The notes beneath the pieces are model-generated. The model made no database searches. It saw only the letters and a list, made by a program, of their open reading frames with translations, and had not been told where the DNA came from. 64,000 nucleotides of DNA from positions 62,001-126,000 of the forward strand of contig CBFFRQ010000051.1 of assembly GCA_965644315.1 (NCBI GenBank), given 5' to 3'. The translations under genes and the position numbers were made by a program. Of this stretch, positions 61,166-64,000 are shown piece by piece; the first letter of the stretch is position 1; every line of letters starts with the position of its first letter. Source of the DNA: Caecitellus pseudoparvulus (taxonomy: Eukaryota; Bigyra: Bicosoecida).

Positions 61166-61960
61166 ATGCCTAAGAAGCGCCGGTACGTGGGGTCGAATGT
61201 GGCGGGGATGCGGGCTGCGGGCGTCTGCAGGCGAAAGAGTGTTTGTCCAAAGTCCGCACCAGCAGCAGCTCACCTGTCCCTCCTCCCTCTCGTGCACAGC
61301 AACGGCGGCAGGTCCCGCAAGGGCCGTGGCAAGACCACCCTGGTCGACTGCGGTCACTGCCGATGCAAGCCCCCTAAGGTGCGTGCGGAATGGGCGCCAG
61401 GCAGGCCGAGGGTTCGCATCAGTGCAGTGCAGCAGGTGTGAACAGGCCGGGGGGGCCAGGCCTCCGCTCGTGGCTTGAAATGGCAGGCAGTGTCTTGCAT
61501 TCCATGCAAGTGTTGTGTTGTTTGCCTTTTCTACCCCGGGCGGCGGTGGTGGGCTGCTTTGTGGCGGCGTGTGTCTGTGCAGGCCTGCGGCTCTGCGGCT
61601 GCCTGCCGTGTGCACCATTCGCGGCATACCCTGGACGTCACGCCGCCCGTCTTCGCTCCGTTGCAGGATAAGGCCATCAAGCGCTTCTCCGTGCGCAACC
61701 TGGTGGACTCTGGCGCCATGAACGACCTGAAGGCCGCCTGCGCCATTGACGGTGCGTGTGCAAAAGCCGCAGGGGTTAAGACGTCCCCGCACACGCCGAC
61801 CCCTCCGCCTGCCGCAGCCTATGAGCCCCCTAAGCTGTACAGCAAGAACTACTACTGCGTCTCTTGCGCTGTGCACTCCCGCATCGTGCGCGTGCGTAAC
61901 GCACAGGCACGCCGCGTGCGCGAGCCCCCTGTCCGCATGCGCCGCCCCCGCCGGGACTAA
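61166..61960 (+). CDS. RPS26: 40S ribosomal protein S26
   Basis: Four exons, 61166-61182, 61300-61378, 61667-61751 and 61818-61960, encode 107 residues, close to the family's usual 101-119. RPS26 sits at the mRNA exit channel of the small subunit, contacting the mRNA and the 18S rRNA 3' end. The spliced protein starts MPKKRRNGGRSRKGRGK and keeps the zinc cysteines (CGHCRCKPPKDKAIKRFSVRN, then YYCVSCAVHSRIVRVR). Introns are 117, 288 and 66 bases, with donors GTACGTG, GTGCGTG and GTGCGTG. The first coding exon is only 17 bases. Intron 2 is the longest coding intron in the window and could host a small RNA, but I see no clear snoRNA boxes. Confidence 0.96.
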
Positions 61961-62168
61961 GTGGCTAGCTGTGGAGGAAGTGTGCGCTGCCGGCCCGCTC
62001 CACATGGGCTTTGCAATGCACAAACAGTACACTCTGTCCATGCTTGGCTTCGGTGCATTGCCCGGTTGCGGCAGGCTGAGGGCGGATGTCCCGCTGGCTC
62101 AGCCTGGCGCTTGGGGGCCAGCTCCCCGTCCACCACCACTTGACTCACGCACGTTGCAGAGGGGCAGG

Positions 62169-64000
62169 CTACAACAGCCCGCCCAGGGCGCCAACCACGC
62201 CACCCAGGCAGTCCCCAAGTCCGCCACAGACATCCCCCAGGCTGCCACACGCCGAACAGACGCCGCCGGCACACTCGCCGACGGAGCCCAGGAGGCCCCC
62301 CGCCGCGCCCATGCACTCCGGCACGGCGTTGCAGACGGAGGAGCAGCAGTCCCCCGCACTGCCCACGAGGTCGCCGCACTGCCCGCAGACGCCGTCCACC
62401 AGCCCGCCGGCACAGGAGCCACAGGCGCCGACGATTTCGCAGGAGCCGCACTGTCCCAGGCAGTCCTGGGCACCGCTGGCGATGCTGCCGAGGCAGCCGG
62501 GGACACAGCCACAGGCGTCGCCGCAGAACTGCCCCACGTCCCCGAAGCAGTTGTCCAGGAAGCCAGCCACGGGGCCGCAGTCGCCGCAGCAGCCAAACAC
62601 CTCAGACAGGTCGGCGCCACAGCAGTTGCAGGCGGCGTCCCCCATGCCGCCCAGGGCGCCCCCCACTGCTGAGAAGCCGCTGGAGAAGGCGTCGCCGGCG
62701 CCGGACGCCATGCTGCCCATGCCAGCGACGAGGCCGCCGGCGTCGCCTGCGACCAGGCTGCCCACCGCCACGGCACCCGCCACGGCGGCGCCGACAGCCA
62801 CGACACCCAGCGCCACCTTGGCGCCCGTTGGCAGTCCGCCCTTGGAGGCTTTGGACTTGGGGTCGGCCATCTTGGCGTTGCGCTTGGCGGGGTCGGCTTC
62901 CGCTGCGCGGCGCTCCTGCACTTCCTTCTCGGTGGTGGGGAAGGCCACCATGGCGGTGTGGGCGCAGGGCACGGAGTTGGCGACGGAGATGGCCACGATC
63001 TTCTCGCGCATGGCCATGACCTTGGGGTCCTTCGAGGAGTCGCCCCCCGCCAGCCAGTGCCCCGACACCAACAGGTCCAGCTGCTGCCGGGCGAACACCT
63101 TGGTCACGGGCACGAGGCTGGAGGAGTAGACCGGGATCTGCCGCTCCCACGCCCGGCCGTCGGGCAGACGCCCCCGGATGCCGATGACCTGCGGGTGCTG
63201 GCCGATGTAGCGCCCCGACACAACCACCGGCGCGCCGCAGTACAGGTCTGGGATGGGCGACGGGTACACCTCCAGGCCGCCGGAGTAGCACTGGGGCGGC
63301 ATGCCCACTGCGATGTCCAGCAGCACGGGGGCGGAGGCCTTCTGCATGAGGGAGATGATGTTCTCCTGCAGCGTTTCAGCGCGCAGGGCGTTGTCGAAGT
63401 ACCCTCGCCCCACCTGGGCGCTCTGCTGCAGGAAGTAGTCGTTGCACCAGCGGCCAATGCCGAAGGTGAAGAAGCGGTTGGGCGGCAGTTGCTGGGAGAC
63501 GAGGGTGGCGTTGGAGGACTTGATGTAGCCGACGATGTGGTGTTCGTTCGGAACAGCGCCGTCGGTGAGCAGGAACACGATGGGCACCTTGGCGCCGGCA
63601 GTGGAGGGCGAGGCGGGTGCGGAGGGGTGCACCTGCCCGGGCGCGCCACGGTGCGGCCCCTCCTCCTGCTCCCCCCCCATGGGCCCACTGAGCGGGTTGC
63701 TGGCCGACATGCGCCCATCCTGCGTCACCACCGGCGCGGCGCCCACACTGCCCCGCAGCAGCGCGTTGGCCTGCATGACAGGCGTCAGGATGTCCGTCAT
63801 GCCTGCCACCTCCACCGTGCGCACGTAAGCCTGGGCGGCAGACTTGTTGGCGGGGGTGGCGGGCACCAGGCGCACGCCCATGGCGCAGATGTCCTGCAGC
63901 TGGGCGGGCACGGCGGGCGGCGGCATGCCTGCCTCCGCCGCCTCCCGCTGGGCCGTGGCGGTGGTGGCGCCGTACTGCGCCTGGTCCTCCGACCGCCAGG
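62169..64000 (-). CDS. Von Willebrand factor A-type protein with Cys/Gly-rich C-terminal tail (5' end beyond the window)
   Basis: The frame is open from the right edge to a stop at 62169, 609 residues, so the N-terminus (probably a VIT domain and the first part of the VWA domain) is missing. KVPIVFLLTDGAVPNEHHIV and RFFTFGIGRWCNDYFLQQSAQVGRGYFDNA match the second half of VWA domains in inter-alpha-trypsin-inhibitor heavy-chain-like proteins. These are followed by the usual beta-rich region (PVVVSGRYIG, VIGIRGRLPDGRAWE) and a helical segment. A glycine/alanine-rich hydrophobic stretch (VALGVVAVGAAVAGAVAVGSLVAG) then precedes about 150 residues extremely rich in Cys and Gly (CCGDCGPVAGFLDNCFGDVGQFCGD and similar). 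Such proteins in protists are of unknown role; a membrane-bound or secreted adhesion role is inferred. In-frame ATGs inside are not taken as the start, because the frame extends past them. Confidence 0.72.
   Translation of the reverse strand, partial: WRSEDQAQYGATTATAQREAAEAGMPPPAVPAQLQDICAMGVRLVPATPANKSAAQAYVRTVEVAGMTDILTPVMQANALLRGSVGAAPVVTQDGRMSASNPLSGPMGGEQEEGPHRGAPGQVHPSAPASPSTAGAKVPIVFLLTDGAVPNEHHIVGYIKSSNATLVSQQLPPNRFFTFGIGRWCNDYFLQQSAQVGRGYFDNALRAETLQENIISLMQKASAPVLLDIAVGMPPQCYSGGLEVYPSPIPDLYCGAPVVVSGRYIGQHPQVIGIRGRLPDGRAWERQIPVYSSSLVPVTKVFARQQLDLLVSGHWLAGGDSSKDPKVMAMREKIVAISVANSVPCAHTAMVAFPTTEKEVQERRAAEADPAKRNAKMADPKSKASKGGLPTGAKVALGVVAVGAAVAGAVAVGSLVAGDAGGLVAGMGSMASGAGDAFSSGFSAVGGALGGMGDAACNCCGADLSEVFGCCGDCGPVAGFLDNCFGDVGQFCGDACGCVPGCLGSIASGAQDCLGQCGSCEIVGACGSCAGGLVDGVCGQCGDLVGSAGDCCSSVCNAVPECMGAAGGLLGSVGECAGGVCSACGSLGDVCGGLGDCLGGVVGALGGLL

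Noticed and set aside
1-64000. tRNA genes, rRNA genes, insertion sequences or viral insertions
   Set aside because: I looked for T-loop GGTTCGANTCC strings, rRNA-like blocks, terminal inverted repeats with transposase, and capsid or polymerase motifs. None was convincing by eye.

Overview
The window is nuclear DNA from a GC-rich, gene-dense, unicellular-type eukaryote. It holds no rRNA, no tRNA that I can find, no operons and no bacterial signals. Instead there are small spliceosomal introns (mostly 60-130 bases), eukaryotic core genes (PRP16, Rab5-type GTPase, NAC alpha, CBP20, ORC2, RTF1, ribosomal protein S26) and proteins padded with Ala/Gly/Ser/Pro-rich linkers. I reconstructed 39 coding introns. 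In every case the reading frame closes exactly across the junction, every acceptor is CAG, and 35 of 39 donors carry C at intron position +4 (consensus GTGCGTG). The lineage is not resolved. A mevalonate kinase argues against a core chlorophyte green alga, which normally lack the cytosolic mevalonate pathway. A calcyphosin-like EF-hand protein and a CEP112-type DUF4485 domain hint at a flagellated cell. A 7TM-kinase fusion is reminiscent of oomycete-like protists. These are inferences only.

Layout. 1-168: start of a minus-strand gene cut by the edge. 0.7-3.0 kb: kinesin-like protein with a degenerate motor (minus). 3.7-8.2 kb: PRP16 spliceosomal helicase (plus). 8.6-11.8 kb: Rab5-like GTPase (plus), NAC alpha (minus) and CBP20 (plus). 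12.1-19.9 kb: ankyrin protein (plus), DUF4485 protein (minus), RuvX/YqgF nuclease fold (plus), DsbA/FrnE-like oxidoreductase (minus), Mpv17-like membrane protein (plus). 20.0-24.9 kb: a 1603-residue PHD-ePHD-PHD-ORC2 fusion (minus). 25.3-28.7 kb: mevalonate kinase with a hydrophobic tail, then an HROB-like OB-fold protein (plus). 29.0-34.3 kb: an unrecognised protein (minus), a small zinc-finger protein (plus) and a leucine-rich repeat protein (plus). 34.4-41.0 kb: a giant FtsX-type permease with an inserted discoidin domain, and a peroxisomal-type amine oxidase (both minus). 41.5-45.6 kb: six-EF-hand protein (plus) and a seven-TM receptor-like TKL kinase (minus). 46.5-54.5 kb: unrecognised four-exon gene (plus), DUF1764 protein (minus), RTF1 (plus), UBL-PUB-UBX protein (plus). 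54.7-60.5 kb: tandem array of four Sel1-repeat genes (minus), one broken. 61.2-62.0 kb: RPS26 (plus). 62.2-64.0 kb: von Willebrand A-type protein with a Cys/Gly-rich tail, cut by the right edge (minus).

Functional threads. Several genes act on chromatin and genome maintenance (ORC2 fusion, HROB-like, RTF1, possibly RuvX) or on nuclear RNA processing (PRP16, CBP20). Two proteins have possible peroxisomal or organelle-surface addresses: the amine oxidase ends in AKL, and the mevalonate kinase ends in a hydrophobic tail flanked by basic residues. Many gene pairs are divergent with short shared upstream regions. A recurrent motif, TGCGGAARTTG, lies within about 20-130 bases of the start codon in many of these and also just inside some introns.

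The most unusual items are the PHD-ORC2 fusion, the discoidin-bearing FtsX permease, the UBL-PUB-UBX protein, the tail-anchor-like mevalonate kinase, the TGCGGAARTTG motif, and the third Sel1 copy, whose sequence looks like a merge of its neighbours.
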